Shown: in pieces, positions 1 through 6,315 of the stretch
Numbering within the stretch: the first letter of the stretch is position 1
Layout of the letters: every line of letters starts with the position of its first letter
Source: Dysgonamonadaceae bacterium
Lineage (GTDB): Bacteria > Bacteroidota > Bacteroidia > Bacteroidales > Azobacteroidaceae
Reading direction: 5' to 3'
Assembly: GCA_031255425.1 (NCBI GenBank)
Contig: JAIRSN010000144.1
Span: 1 to 6,821 of the forward strand
DNA: 6,821 nt
Notes under the pieces: model-generated
The model's input: the letters and a program-made list of their open reading frames with translations, nothing else
Databases searched by the model: none
What the model was told of the DNA's origin: nothing
Translations under genes and position numbers: made by a program

Positions 1-483
1 GTAGAACGCCCGCGCAACCGCCCAGGGGATGTCTTCCGCTTTCCGTATCTGGCACGCCCATTTGGTAATCGGTTGCGTAATGCCGATGACGTCTATCTCC
101 TGAAAGGCATCCGTCCCCAGCAATGCCGACGGAACCTGTCCGGCAATCACAACTACCGGCGTACTGTCGATCATCGCATCGGCAATGCCGGTGATGGTAT
201 TGGATATGCCCGGACCGGAAGTGACCAAGGCAACGCCGGTTTTCCCCGAAACGCGCGCATAGCCTTGCGCGGCATGGGCGGCGCCTTGCTCGTGGCGGAC
301 CAGGACATGGTTCAGCCGGTCCCTGTAATCGTATAACGAATCGTAAATCGGAATGGCCTGTCCCCCCGGATACCCGAATACGGTGGTCACGCCCTCGTGG
401 ATCAGGGCTTTGATCAGGGCTTCGCTCCCCTTGATCCGGTTGCAGGCGGGAGCCGTTGTGTCGTTCGTTGTTTTGTTTTTCAT
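1..483 (-). CDS. ilvB: Acetolactate synthase large subunit, N-terminal 161 residues (3' end beyond the window)
   Basis: Acetolactate (acetohydroxyacid) synthase uses thiamine diphosphate to condense two pyruvates, or pyruvate and 2-oxobutyrate, in the first common step of valine/leucine/isoleucine synthesis in the cytosol. Reading the minus strand from the ATG at 483-481 gives an open frame to base 1. It shows the hallmark N-terminal Pyr domain: GYPGGQAIPIYDSL (37-50), RHEQGAAHAAQGYAR (63-77) with the family's catalytic glutamate as E65, TSGPGISN (88-95), and GTDAFQE (123-129) followed by ITQPITKW (135-142). The family runs to about 560-570 residues, so roughly 400 are missing at the window edge, including the FAD/TPP-binding C-terminal half. 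It starts 48 bases after the ilvD stop, which suggests one operon. No clear Shine-Dalgarno precedes the ATG. The catabolic AlsS type is less likely given the ilvD neighbour. Confidence 0.95.
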   Translation of the reverse strand, partial: MKNKTTNDTTAPACNRIKGSEALIKALIHEGVTTVFGYPGGQAIPIYDSLYDYRDRLNHVLVRHEQGAAHAAQGYARVSGKTGVALVTSGPGISNTITGIADAMIDSTPVVVIAGQVPSALLGTDAFQEIDVIGITQPITKWACQIRKAEDIPWAVARAFY

Positions 484-502
484 ACCAATCTGTTGATAAA
501 TC

Positions 503-528
503 GTTGCGGGCAGGATTTTCCCGGCAAC
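503..528 (-). other. Intercistronic hairpin between ilvD and ilvB
   Basis: In the 48-base gap there is an inverted repeat: GTTGCGGG (503-510) against CCCGGCAAC (520-528), eight pairs with one bulged base and a nine-base loop. It is not followed by a U-run in the minus direction, so it is not a good terminator. It may modulate mRNA processing or stability, or ilvB translation; that role is inference. Confidence 0.4.
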
Positions 529-531
529 CTG

Positions 532-2364
532 TTATTCGATGATCCGCGTAGCGCCTTTGTCCGCCGAACTGACCGTGGACGCATACACTTTCAGCGCTTT
601 GGAAACGCTGCGTTTCCGGTGCGGGGGCGTGAAGGCGGCGGCGCCCCGGTTGAGTTCTTCCGCCCGCCGGGCGGCTAACTCTTCTTCCGTGAGTGCAACT
701 TGGATGCTTCGAAGGGGAATGTTGATTTGGATCAGGTCGTTGTCCCGGACCAGCCCGATGTTCCCGCCGGCAGCGGCTTCGGGCGATACGTGCCCGATGG
801 ATAAGCCCGATGTGCCGCCGGAAAAGCGGCCGTCCGTAACCAGGGCGCAGGCGGTTCCCAGGTGCCGCGACTTGAGGTAAGAAGTCGGGTACAACATTTC
901 CTGCATTCCGGGTCCTCCTTTGGGCCCTTCGTACACGATGACGACGACGTCGCCGGCTTCGACAGCACCATTCAAAATCCCTTCACAGGCAGCTTCCTGC
1001 GAATCGAAAACCTTGGCAGGTCCCGAAAAGACCAGCATCTCCTCGTCCACTCCCGCCGTTTTCACGACGCAGCCGTCGGGGGCGATATTGCCGCTTAAGA
1101 CCGCCAATCCACCGTCGCGGCTGTAGGCATGTGCAACATCGCGGATGCAACCTGCCGTACGGTCTTCGTCCAGCTCCCGGTAGTAATTTTCCTGCGAACC
1201 CAGTTTCAGGCTGAACCGGTTGCCCGGAGCGCTTTCGTAAAGGCGCATCGCCTGAAAGAAGATCGAGCCTTCGTCGATTGCGTATTCGTCCATTTTCTCC
1301 GAGAGCGTGCTGCCGTCCACCCGCTTGACGGAGCCGTCGATCAGCCCGGCTTTGTCCAGTTCCTTCAGAATGCCGAGTACGCCCCCCGCCCGGTTTACGT
1401 CCTGCATATAGTACCGGTTTGTGTTGGGAGCCACCTTGCAGAGGCAGGGTGTCCGGCGGGAAAGGGTATCGATGTCCTGCATGGTAAAGTCGACGCCCGC
1501 TTCCTGCGCAATCGCCAGCAGGTGCAGTACGGTATTGGTCGAACCGCCCATCGCGATGTCCAGCGTCATGGCATTCAGGAATGCCGCCCGGGTCGCAATG
1601 TTTCGCGGAAGCACCGATTCGTCGCCTTTCAGGTAATAGCTGTATGCATTTTCTACGATCCGTTTGGCGGCATCGGCAAACATCCGCTTCCGGTTTGCGT
1701 GCGTCGCCAGCAGCGTTCCGTTTCCCGGCAGTGCCAGCCCGATGGCTTCGTTCAGGCAATTCATGGAGTTGGCGGTAAACATGCCGGAACAGGAGCCGCA
1801 GGTAGGGCAAGCCTTCGATTCGATCCGGCGGATCTGTTCGTCGGCAACCTGTTCGTCGGCGCTTTGCACCATAGCGTCAATCAGGTCTAAGCCGCGCCCG
1901 TCGAGCCTGCCGGCTTCCATCGGTCCCCCGGAGACAAACACCGCCGGGATGTTCAGGCGCATCGCGGCGATCAACATGCCCGGAGTGATTTTGTCGCAAT
2001 TACTGATGCAGATCATGGCGTCTGCCTTGTGCGCCTCGATCATGTATTCGACGCTGTCGGCAATCAGGTCGCGGGAGGGGAGCGAGTAGAGCATCCCGCT
2101 GTGACCCATCGCTATCCCGTCGTCGATTGCAATGGTGTTGAACTCGGCGGCAAAACAACCCGCTTTCTCGATCTCCGACTTGACAAACTGCCCGATTCCG
2201 TGCAGGTGAACGTGTCCGGGTACAAATTGTGTAAACGAATTGACAATGGCAATAATCGGTTGATTCAGTTGATTTTCTTTCATCCCGTTGGCTTTCCACA
2301 GCGCCCGGGCGCCCGCCATTCTTCTGCCTTGTGTACTGGTATTACTTCGTAATGCTATTTTCAT
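532..2364 (-). CDS. ilvD: Dihydroxy-acid dehydratase
   Basis: Converts 2,3-dihydroxy-isovalerate and 2,3-dihydroxy-3-methylvalerate to the 2-oxo acids that are transaminated to valine and isoleucine. It is a cytosolic Fe-S enzyme, and its 610 residues match the full-length E. coli-like type. The start [19 protein letters not shown] is the conserved N-terminus, which fixes the ATG at 2364-2362. [14 protein letters not shown] (42-55), [10 protein letters not shown] (121-130) and [19 protein letters not shown] (186-204) are visible. C123 and C192 correspond to cluster-binding cysteines of the family. GRFSGGTSG (512-520) followed by IGHVSPEAA is the C-terminal active-site signature. The sequence looks intact, with no frameshift. 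It is the first gene of the ilvD-ilvB run. A -7 box sits only eight bases before the ATG, and a palindrome lies just upstream of that. Several long shadow frames overlap the gene, as expected for GC-rich DNA. Confidence 0.97.
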   Translation of the reverse strand: MKIALRSNTSTQGRRMAGARALWKANGMKENQLNQPIIAIVNSFTQFVPGHVHLHGIGQFVKSEIEKAGCFAAEFNTIAIDDGIAMGHSGMLYSLPSRDLIADSVEYMIEAHKADAMICISNCDKITPGMLIAAMRLNIPAVFVSGGPMEAGRLDGRGLDLIDAMVQSADEQVADEQIRRIESKACPTCGSCSGMFTANSMNCLNEAIGLALPGNGTLLATHANRKRMFADAAKRIVENAYSYYLKGDESVLPRNIATRAAFLNAMTLDIAMGGSTNTVLHLLAIAQEAGVDFTMQDIDTLSRRTPCLCKVAPNTNRYYMQDVNRAGGVLGILKELDKAGLIDGSVKRVDGSTLSEKMDEYAIDEGSIFFQAMRLYESAPGNRFSLKLGSQENYYRELDEDRTAGCIRDVAHAYSRDGGLAVLSGNIAPDGCVVKTAGVDEEMLVFSGPAKVFDSQEAACEGILNGAVEAGDVVVIVYEGPKGGPGMQEMLYPTSYLKSRHLGTACALVTDGRFSGGTSGLSIGHVSPEAAAGGNIGLVRDNDLIQINIPLRSIQVALTEEELAARRAEELNRGAAAFTPPHRKRSVSKALKVYASTVSSADKGATRIIE

Positions 2365-2372
2365 AATGGATG

Positions 2373-2404
2373 CAAAGATAGTGTTATTTGGTTTTTAATT
2401 GAAA
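2373..2404 (-). promoter_or_regulatory. Predicted Bacteroidota-type promoter for ilvD
   Basis: On the minus strand TATCTTTG (2380-2373) matches the Bacteroidota -7 consensus TAnnTTTG exactly. A weak -33 element, TTTC (2404-2401; consensus TTTG), lies 20 bases upstream, an acceptable spacing. Only eight bases separate the -7 box from the ilvD ATG, so the predicted transcript has a leader of a few bases or none. No Shine-Dalgarno is present, which fits. Confidence 0.65.
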
Positions 2405-2425
2405 TGTTTCGCGGAAATATTTCAA
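2399..2425. promoter_or_regulatory. Palindrome upstream of ilvD, candidate operator
   Basis: TTGAAATGTTTC - GCG - GAAATATTTCAA is an inverted repeat with 12-base arms, a three-base spacer and one mismatch. Its centre is about 36 bases upstream of the -7 box centre, and its proximal arm covers the weak -33 position. That is typical geometry for a dimeric activator or repressor site. In the minus direction it is followed by ATTAAAAACC rather than a U-run, so it is a poor terminator for the exb operon. The cognate regulator is unknown. Confidence 0.45.
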
Positions 2426-2455
2426 TATTCCCGACAGGTAAAAAGAAATATGTTG

Positions 2456-2905
2456 TTATTTTGTGCTTTTCTCTACCGAATAGTGTATCGTCAGGATACC
2501 GGCTTCGCGCAGGTTTCGTTTCAGGTCGTTGACAATTCCCATCGGCGTGTCTTTGTCGATTTTCAGGACGGCGGTCATCTGTTCCTGCCCGTCTTCGGGG
2601 ACTTCCCGCTTCAACGCCTGCAAGCGGTGGGGCAGTTCTTCCAACGAAACGAAATCCGAATTTAACTGGATGCGGATGGCTTCGTCTGCCGCCGGTTTGC
2701 CGGCCATGATATAAACAAGGAGTGATTTTTCTTTCAGCCGTTGCAGTTCGGTCGCCTCCGGCAACTCAAAGGGAATCCTGACCGGCACGGTACGCATGCT
2801 GGTCACAATCATAAAGAAAAAAAGAATCGTGAAAATCAAATCGGGCAGGGCGGCGGTATTCAGCGCCGGGACTTCGCGGGCGACGGTCTTGCGGAACTTA
2901 CTCAT
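2456..2905 (-). CDS. ExbD/TolR-family biopolymer transport protein (short paralogue)
   Basis: ExbD-type proteins form the periplasm-reaching part of the proton-driven ExbB-ExbD motor in the inner membrane, which energises TonB. This 149-residue protein has a short cytoplasmic N-terminus, one membrane helix at about 20-37 with the motif LPDLIFTILFFFMIVTS, and a periplasmic domain from about residue 40. D22 is the membrane aspartate expected to carry protons. The NTAALPD context is characteristic of one of the two ExbD types that occur side by side in Bacteroides-like genomes. The start overlaps the stop of the preceding exbD by eight bases, and AAGGAGG five bases before the ATG supports this start. 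It is the last gene of the operon; ilvD begins 91 bases later. A TolR role in a Tol system is the alternative, but no tolB or pal is adjacent. Confidence 0.9.
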   Translation of the reverse strand: MSKFRKTVAREVPALNTAALPDLIFTILFFFMIVTSMRTVPVRIPFELPEATELQRLKEKSLLVYIMAGKPAADEAIRIQLNSDFVSLEELPHRLQALKREVPEDGQEQMTAVLKIDKDTPMGIVNDLKRNLREAGILTIHYSVEKSTK

Positions 2906-3476
2906 TGCCGCCTCCTTCCGTTTCGGAAATTTGCAGGGGGTAAATGCTTCGGACCGCTTCCTGTTGTTCCGGCGGAAGGCGGTTGAACGGCCGGTCGAAG
3001 AAAGTTTGGGCGGCTTCGTCCCGCAATTCGTTGTACGCCGCCGTCAGTTCGTTCAGCACGGATATGTAGGCGCTGTATTTTGCCTCCCGGCTTACTTTGA
3101 GCGAAATAACATGCTTGGCGGTCACCGCGAGCGTGCCTATTTCCGCGATTTCCACCGGTTCTTTTTCGGGCAGGTAATCCTGGTCGCCGGGATTGGCGAT
3201 AAAGGTTTTGCTGAGTTCCTTCACGTCTTTGAGCGGGAAGGGGTTTTCGTCGTATATCAGCCGGTTATCCTTGTCGAGGGTGAGGACGAGGAGGTTTCTT
3301 TCCTGAATATCTTTCCGCTTCTTCAACGCTTCCCGGACCGCCGGATTCATCTTCCGGTAAATTCCCGTCCGGGAATCCAACGAGCTGGTAATAAGAAAGA
3401 AGATAAGCAGCAAAAAGGCAATGTCGGCGGAGGAACTCGAATTGATTGGCGGTATTTTATATCGGGGACGGCTCAT
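2898..3476 (-). CDS. ExbD/TolR-family biopolymer transport protein (long paralogue)
   Basis: Second ExbD-type motor subunit, 192 residues, longer than the roughly 140 of classical ExbD. The N-terminus is basic (MSRPRYK). It is followed by a single membrane helix at about 17-33, SSSADIAFLLLIFFLITSS, with D18 as the expected proton-carrying aspartate, and then a large periplasmic region. The periplasmic part contains FIANPGDQDYLPEKE (92-106) and KHVISLKVSREAKYSAYISVLNELTAAYNELRDE with AVRSIYPLQISE near the end. From memory, these features are shared with the long ExbD of Bacteroides species. The ATG at 3476 was chosen although the frame stays open to 3902, because the helix motif begins right after it and the upstream part is antisense-frame noise over the neighbouring gene. 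The start is two bases after the preceding stop, and the end overlaps the next gene by eight bases. Confidence 0.92.
   Translation of the reverse strand: MSRPRYKIPPINSSSSADIAFLLLIFFLITSSLDSRTGIYRKMNPAVREALKKRKDIQERNLLVLTLDKDNRLIYDENPFPLKDVKELSKTFIANPGDQDYLPEKEPVEIAEIGTLAVTAKHVISLKVSREAKYSAYISVLNELTAAYNELRDEAAQTFFDRPFNRLPPEQQEAVRSIYPLQISETEGGGNE
2911..2917 (-). promoter_or_regulatory. Strong Shine-Dalgarno for the short exbD
   Basis: AAGGAGG on the minus strand lies five bases before the ATG at 2905 and inside the last codons of the upstream exbD (…ETEGGGNE). It stands out because the other genes here lack a good Shine-Dalgarno, as is common in Bacteroidota. It confirms the start and points to coupled but independently boosted translation of the last gene. 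Confidence 0.6.
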
Positions 3477-3478
3477 CC

Positions 3479-3949
3479 TCAGCGGTTTTTTTTCAGGTAA
3501 CTCCAGATGACGCCGGCGAAAACCGCGGCGAACGTAATCCCCAACAGCAGGTAGACGGCATATATCCACATATCGGCAAGTTTCAGCCAGTGGCAGGTGT
3601 TTTCGTCGCCTTCGTATCCCGAGATGTTCAGGACCGTGCCGTCGCCGAACAGGTAGCCGCTTCCGAACAGGAGCGCCAAAGCCAGGCCGCCGGCGAGCGG
3701 TTGGATCACGGACTTCGGCCGGTCTTTCCATCTGCCGGCAAATTGGACAACGGCGAAAAGCAGCACGGCAAACAGGCCGGCAAACAGCATCAGGTACAGC
3801 CAGATCAGGAGCAGGACGGTCTCCCTGTCCTGCACAAGGTGGGGGTGGACAATCAGCCCGCAGTAGAAAAACCCGAAAACCGCCAGGGTAATCAACATGC
3901 ATGCCCAGAGGACTATCGTCGATATTTCGGGGGGATTCATCCGTTTCAT
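3479..3949 (-). CDS. Four-helix membrane protein of the ExbB-ExbD operon, function unknown
   Basis: 156 residues with four predicted membrane helices at about 11-33, 44-71, 83-101 and 126-151. A loop between helices 3 and 4 (about 102-125) contains LNISGYEGDENTCHWLKLADMW, and the C-terminus is basic (YLKKNR). I recognise no named domain. From memory, a similar protein, including the W-L-K-x-x-D-M block before helix 4, sits at the same place between exbB and exbD in Bacteroides-like operons. It is therefore probably a conserved partner of the motor rather than a random insertion. The start overlaps the exbB stop by four bases (ATGA), and the stop is two bases before the long exbD. An alternative start is M4 at 3940. 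A role in assembly, regulation or stabilisation of the motor is inference. Confidence 0.85.
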   Translation of the reverse strand: MKRMNPPEISTIVLWACMLITLAVFGFFYCGLIVHPHLVQDRETVLLLIWLYLMLFAGLFAVLLFAVVQFAGRWKDRPKSVIQPLAGGLALALLFGSGYLFGDGTVLNISGYEGDENTCHWLKLADMWIYAVYLLLGITFAAVFAGVIWSYLKKNR

Positions 3950-4701
3950 TTCTTCGCGGCTGTTCGTTTGTACCGGATAACGAGATCGAGGATCGTAATC
4001 GAATCGTCTTCCATCTGATGGATGATTCCTTCGATTTTGGTGAGGATATAATTGTAGAAGAATTGCAGGATCAGCGCCACAATCAAGCCGCCGACCGTGG
4101 TGATCAGCGCCAGTTTCATGCCGCCGGCAACAATGGCGGGGTGGATGTCGCCGTAAAGTTGAATGTCGTCGAAAGACTTAATCATCCCGACGACGGTTCC
4201 CAGAAAGCCCAGGCTGGGGGCGATGGCAATAAACAGGGTGATCCACGAAAGGTTTTTCTCCAACAGTCCCGCCTGCACGCTTCCGCAGGAAACGATAGAC
4301 CGCTCGACCGTATCAATCTCCTCCTCTATCCGGGCGAGCGCCTGGTAACAGATAGACGCCACCGGACCGCGGTGGCTCCGGGTGATTTCCTTTGCGCCCT
4401 CCAGGTCGTTTTGGTCTAATTTATTTTCCACCGTCCGCAACAGTTTCCGGGTATTTATTTGAGAGAGATTCAGGTAAATAATCCGTTCCAGGCAGAACGC
4501 CAACCCGGCAATCAACGCAAGCGCAATGAAACTCATAAAGAAAGCCGAGCCTTCGATAAATTTGACTTTGATCGCCTGGTGAATCGTCTCTTCATTCGCT
4601 GCGTTCCCGATGGCGACGCCCGGTTCCTGCGCCCCGCCGGAAAGGGGACAAATACTTACTGTCAGCAGGATCAATAAAGACAGGACAAGGATTTTTTTCA
4701 T
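3946..4701 (-). CDS. MotA/TolQ/ExbB proton channel family protein
   Basis: Inner-membrane channel subunit that with ExbD converts the proton gradient into movement of TonB. The 251 residues begin with a signal-peptide-like stretch (MKKILVLSLLILLTVSICPL, then SGGAQE), a common extension in Bacteroidota ExbB proteins. Membrane helices lie at about 53-75, 152-177 and 197-222, with a cytoplasmic loop in between. The family signatures are present: APSLGFLGTVVGMI (161-174) and IVAGGMKLALITTVGGLIVAL (190-210), the pore-lining Gly/Thr-rich helices. The frame is open up to 4848, but the ATG at 4701 was chosen: it gives the signal peptide, is preceded by AAAAAGAAT, and lies downstream of a -7 box and a terminator. 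It is the first gene of the four-gene motor operon, with a four-base overlap to the next. TolQ is less likely without tolA, tolB or pal nearby. Confidence 0.93.
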   Translation of the reverse strand: MKKILVLSLLILLTVSICPLSGGAQEPGVAIGNAANEETIHQAIKVKFIEGSAFFMSFIALALIAGLAFCLERIIYLNLSQINTRKLLRTVENKLDQNDLEGAKEITRSHRGPVASICYQALARIEEEIDTVERSIVSCGSVQAGLLEKNLSWITLFIAIAPSLGFLGTVVGMIKSFDDIQLYGDIHPAIVAGGMKLALITTVGGLIVALILQFFYNYILTKIEGIIHQMEDDSITILDLVIRYKRTAAKK

Positions 4702-4733
4702 ATTCTTTTTATAATGACCTGAAAATTCGATTG

Positions 4734-4741
4734 CAAATATA
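4734..4741 (-). promoter_or_regulatory. Predicted -7 box for the exb operon
   Basis: TATATTTG on the minus strand matches TAnnTTTG exactly and lies 32 bases before the exbB ATG. I see no TTTG at the proper -33 distance (one CAAA at 4754-4757 is too close), so the promoter call rests on the -7 box and its position just after the upstream terminator. Confidence 0.5.
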
Positions 4742-4763
4742 GGAATATTATTACAAATGGCGT

Positions 4764-4797
4764 AAAAAAAATCGCCGCCGGAAACGTCCGGCGGCGA
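4764..4797 (-). terminator. Intrinsic terminator of the FISUMP gene
   Basis: On the minus strand CGCCGCCGGA, a four-base loop CGTT, and TCCGGCGGCG form a perfect ten-pair GC-rich stem (extendable by one pair), followed by an eight-base T-run at 4771-4764. It begins about 30 bases after the FISUMP stop and separates that gene from the exb operon promoter. Confidence 0.93.
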
Positions 4798-4825
4798 AAG
4801 AACGTGTTTTCCAACGGCTAAAGGG

Positions 4826-5914
4826 TCAGTTTTTCTTGCAGCGCACACTATGCAGGTTGTGTCCCTTTTGCGCTTCGGCGCGACCTACGTTTTCGGTGTT
4901 AATAAGAGCCCGATACCATGCATTACTATCGGAGTAACGACTACTGCTCCAGAAGTAAGCTGTCCCACCGTAGTTGTCCGCATTATAATTTGTAGCATCA
5001 TAAAGCACGCGGCCTACGCGCAAAGCGTCAAAGCCGTTTTTGTCGCGTGAGAAACTTACGCCGAGGCCGGTATTATCGTCGTTCACCGCCACTTTGCTTT
5101 TCATCTTTGGACCATGATCTCCACGGTCATACAGGGTATTATTCGAATTATTAAACCCCAGTGCTCGCCAGCCAGGCTTCAGCGTAGCAGGCCCGTTTGC
5201 CGAATACACATCCGCAGCGCTTAGTGCAATCTCCTCTTCCAAATCGTTCCACTCCCTGTCACTTGGCACATGCCACCCGATTGGGCATATCCCTCGATAT
5301 TGTGCGTGGTTTTCATTGCTGGTGCTGGGGCCTTCGCCTTCATTTCCACTTCCGTTCGCATCCGAACTTCCACTACGGCCTGTGGCTGCATTCCATTTAT
5401 AAAACAGCCCATATTCCGGATTAGCATCTAAGATGTTTTCATTCTTATTCGGATAGTGATAATCGGACAACGCAGTCAATGCGCCTTTGTATCGCATATT
5501 CTGCGTCGTCCAACAACCGGCTTTCCCGAACCAGCCCGTCGTATAGTCGTTCCCCTCACTGTCGTAAACGGGGCTGGGACAAGGGTCGGAGAGGGGCACC
5601 CATTTGTTGCCGTCCCATACATAGATTCCCTTCCCGCCGAAGGTAAGGTTTGCCGTATTGTAGACAATCATGCCGGTGGCTGTTTGCTTTACATTATTAT
5701 CTGCATTCGCCACCAGCGCAAAGTCGGTGGCGAGGTCACCCAGTGCTACATTCGGGAGTAACAGTCCCAAGTTGGTTTGGCCTCCGGACGCCAAGTCCAG
5801 AATAGCCCCTTCGTGCGGCGTCGTTGCCTGTCCGCCGATAACTACCTGTGCCTGTGCACTTGCTACGCTTATCAAGGCAAGCGTCAGCATCAAACAAAAT
5901 GATTTCTTTTTCAT
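4826..5914 (-). CDS. Secreted FISUMP-domain protein
   Basis: 362 residues with an N-terminal signal peptide (MKKKSFCLMLTLALISVASAQAQ, predicted cleavage near 21-23). Next comes VVIGGQATTPHEGAILDLAS and NLGLLLPNVAL (48-58), the Bacteroidota 'clustered data item is repeated as a list of final features' style N-terminal segment seen in secreted surface proteins with a GLLLP motif. GKGIYVWDGNKWVPL (95-108) follows. The C-terminal domain is the Fibrobacter succinogenes major paralogous domain: NPEYGLFYKWNAAT (165-178), GICPIGWHVPSDREWNDLE (208-226), YFWSSS (320-325), AWYRAL (332-337) and the terminal LHSVRCKKN. FISUMP proteins are extracellular or surface-exposed and often form large paralogous families, but their function is not known. 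No lipobox or T9SS C-terminal signal is obvious. The gene stands alone, with its own terminator and a long non-coding region upstream. Its start is preceded by an AT-rich stretch without a clear promoter. Confidence 0.9.
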   Translation of the reverse strand: MKKKSFCLMLTLALISVASAQAQVVIGGQATTPHEGAILDLASGGQTNLGLLLPNVALGDLATDFALVANADNNVKQTATGMIVYNTANLTFGGKGIYVWDGNKWVPLSDPCPSPVYDSEGNDYTTGWFGKAGCWTTQNMRYKGALTALSDYHYPNKNENILDANPEYGLFYKWNAATGRSGSSDANGSGNEGEGPSTSNENHAQYRGICPIGWHVPSDREWNDLEEEIALSAADVYSANGPATLKPGWRALGFNNSNNTLYDRGDHGPKMKSKVAVNDDNTGLGVSFSRDKNGFDALRVGRVLYDATNYNADNYGGTAYFWSSSRYSDSNAWYRALINTENVGRAEAQKGHNLHSVRCKKN

Positions 5915-6186
5915 CTTTGATTTATTTAAAATTTATATTACTTATTTATTCGCCGGTTATTTGTAAAACTCCGGTTCCGGTAAAGACAACCCCAATATAA
6001 ACAAGAGAACGATGTTTTTTTTCGAGTAAAGAAGGATGAGCGATATATTCGACGGTTTCCTGCTCAAAAAAAGTTGTCTTCGCCGTTGCCGGAGGTACTG
6101 TGTTATTTCTATCATTTCATTGACTGTGTGGGGCTTCCGGAGTCCCAAAGGGAAGCAATTTAAAATGCGCAGCGTGGGACTTGTAC
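5915..6186. other. Non-coding upstream region of the FISUMP gene
   Basis: No convincing gene. The first ~50 bases upstream of the FISUMP ATG are very AT-rich and no exact TAnnTTTG box is seen; TATATTGG (minus, near 5999-5992) is a one-mismatch candidate. A minus-strand frame at 5957-6211 (84 codons) crosses two inverted repeats and has low-complexity, non-family-like sequence, so I do not call it. At about 6137-6156 there are small palindromes (GGGCTTCCGGAGTCCC and TCCCAAAGGGA), adding to the impression of a structured or repetitive element. Confidence 0.5.
5969..6095. repeat. Imperfect inverted repeat, 22-base arms (element A)
   Basis: Arm 5969-5990 and the reverse complement of arm 6074-6095 agree at 17 of 22 positions, with perfect outer (CTCCGG/CCGGAG) and inner (AAGACAAC/GTTGTCTT) blocks and an equal eight-base middle block. 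Two of the mismatches would be G-U pairs in plus-strand RNA. The 83 bases between the arms are AT-rich. It could be a MITE-like remnant or the stem of a structured RNA; the sequence alone does not decide. Confidence 0.5.
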
Positions 6187-6315
6187 CTTTATCTGCTTCT
6201 GAGGTCTTCAACTACCTACGATTACAAATAAGTCCACCCACGCATCCTACGCGCGCGTTTACTTACCTATCCTTGTAATCGTAGAAATTGTTGAAGTTTC
6301 AGAAGCAAGAATAAA
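6187..6315. repeat. Imperfect long inverted repeat (element B)
   Basis: The core arms 6195-6227 and 6273-6306 share, in opposite orientation, three exact blocks in the same order: GCTTCTGA, CTTCAAC and CTACGATTACAA, with short unequal gaps between them. Weaker similarity (CTTTATCT against CTTTTATTCTT) extends outward to about 6187 and 6315. The 45-base centre contains an alternating GCGCGCG run (6251-6257). It looks like two diverged inverted copies of one short sequence: a MITE, a palindromic intergenic repeat, or a structured RNA. I found no target-site duplication. Confidence 0.6.

Noticed and set aside
983..1890. Long open frames inside ilvD on both strands (275 codons at 983-1810 minus, 253 codons at 1129-1890 plus)
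   Set aside because: They are out-of-frame shadows of a complete, conserved ilvD in GC-rich DNA, with Arg/Gly/Pro-rich or otherwise unrecognisable sequence.
3477..3902. N-terminal extension of the long exbD frame to 3902
   Set aside because: It overlaps the four-helix protein gene almost completely, is Arg/Pro-rich, and the ExbD helix starts just after the ATG at 3476.
4702..4848. Upstream start for the exbB frame at 4848
   Set aside because: It would run through the FISUMP terminator and overlap the FISUMP 3' end; the ATG at 4701 gives a signal peptide and follows a -7 box.
5957..6211. 84-codon minus-strand frame upstream of the FISUMP gene
   Set aside because: It spans element A and one arm of element B, shows no recognised domain, and has no ribosome-binding site or conserved pattern that I can see.
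6036..6278. 80-codon plus-strand frame in the same interval
   Set aside because: It lies across both inverted repeats and has no recognisable family; probably chance.
6195..6306. Integron attC-like site
   Set aside because: The size and imperfect arms fit loosely, but the arms lack the required core-site consensus (RYYYAAC / GTTRRRY) at the proper ends, and no integrase or cassette array is present.
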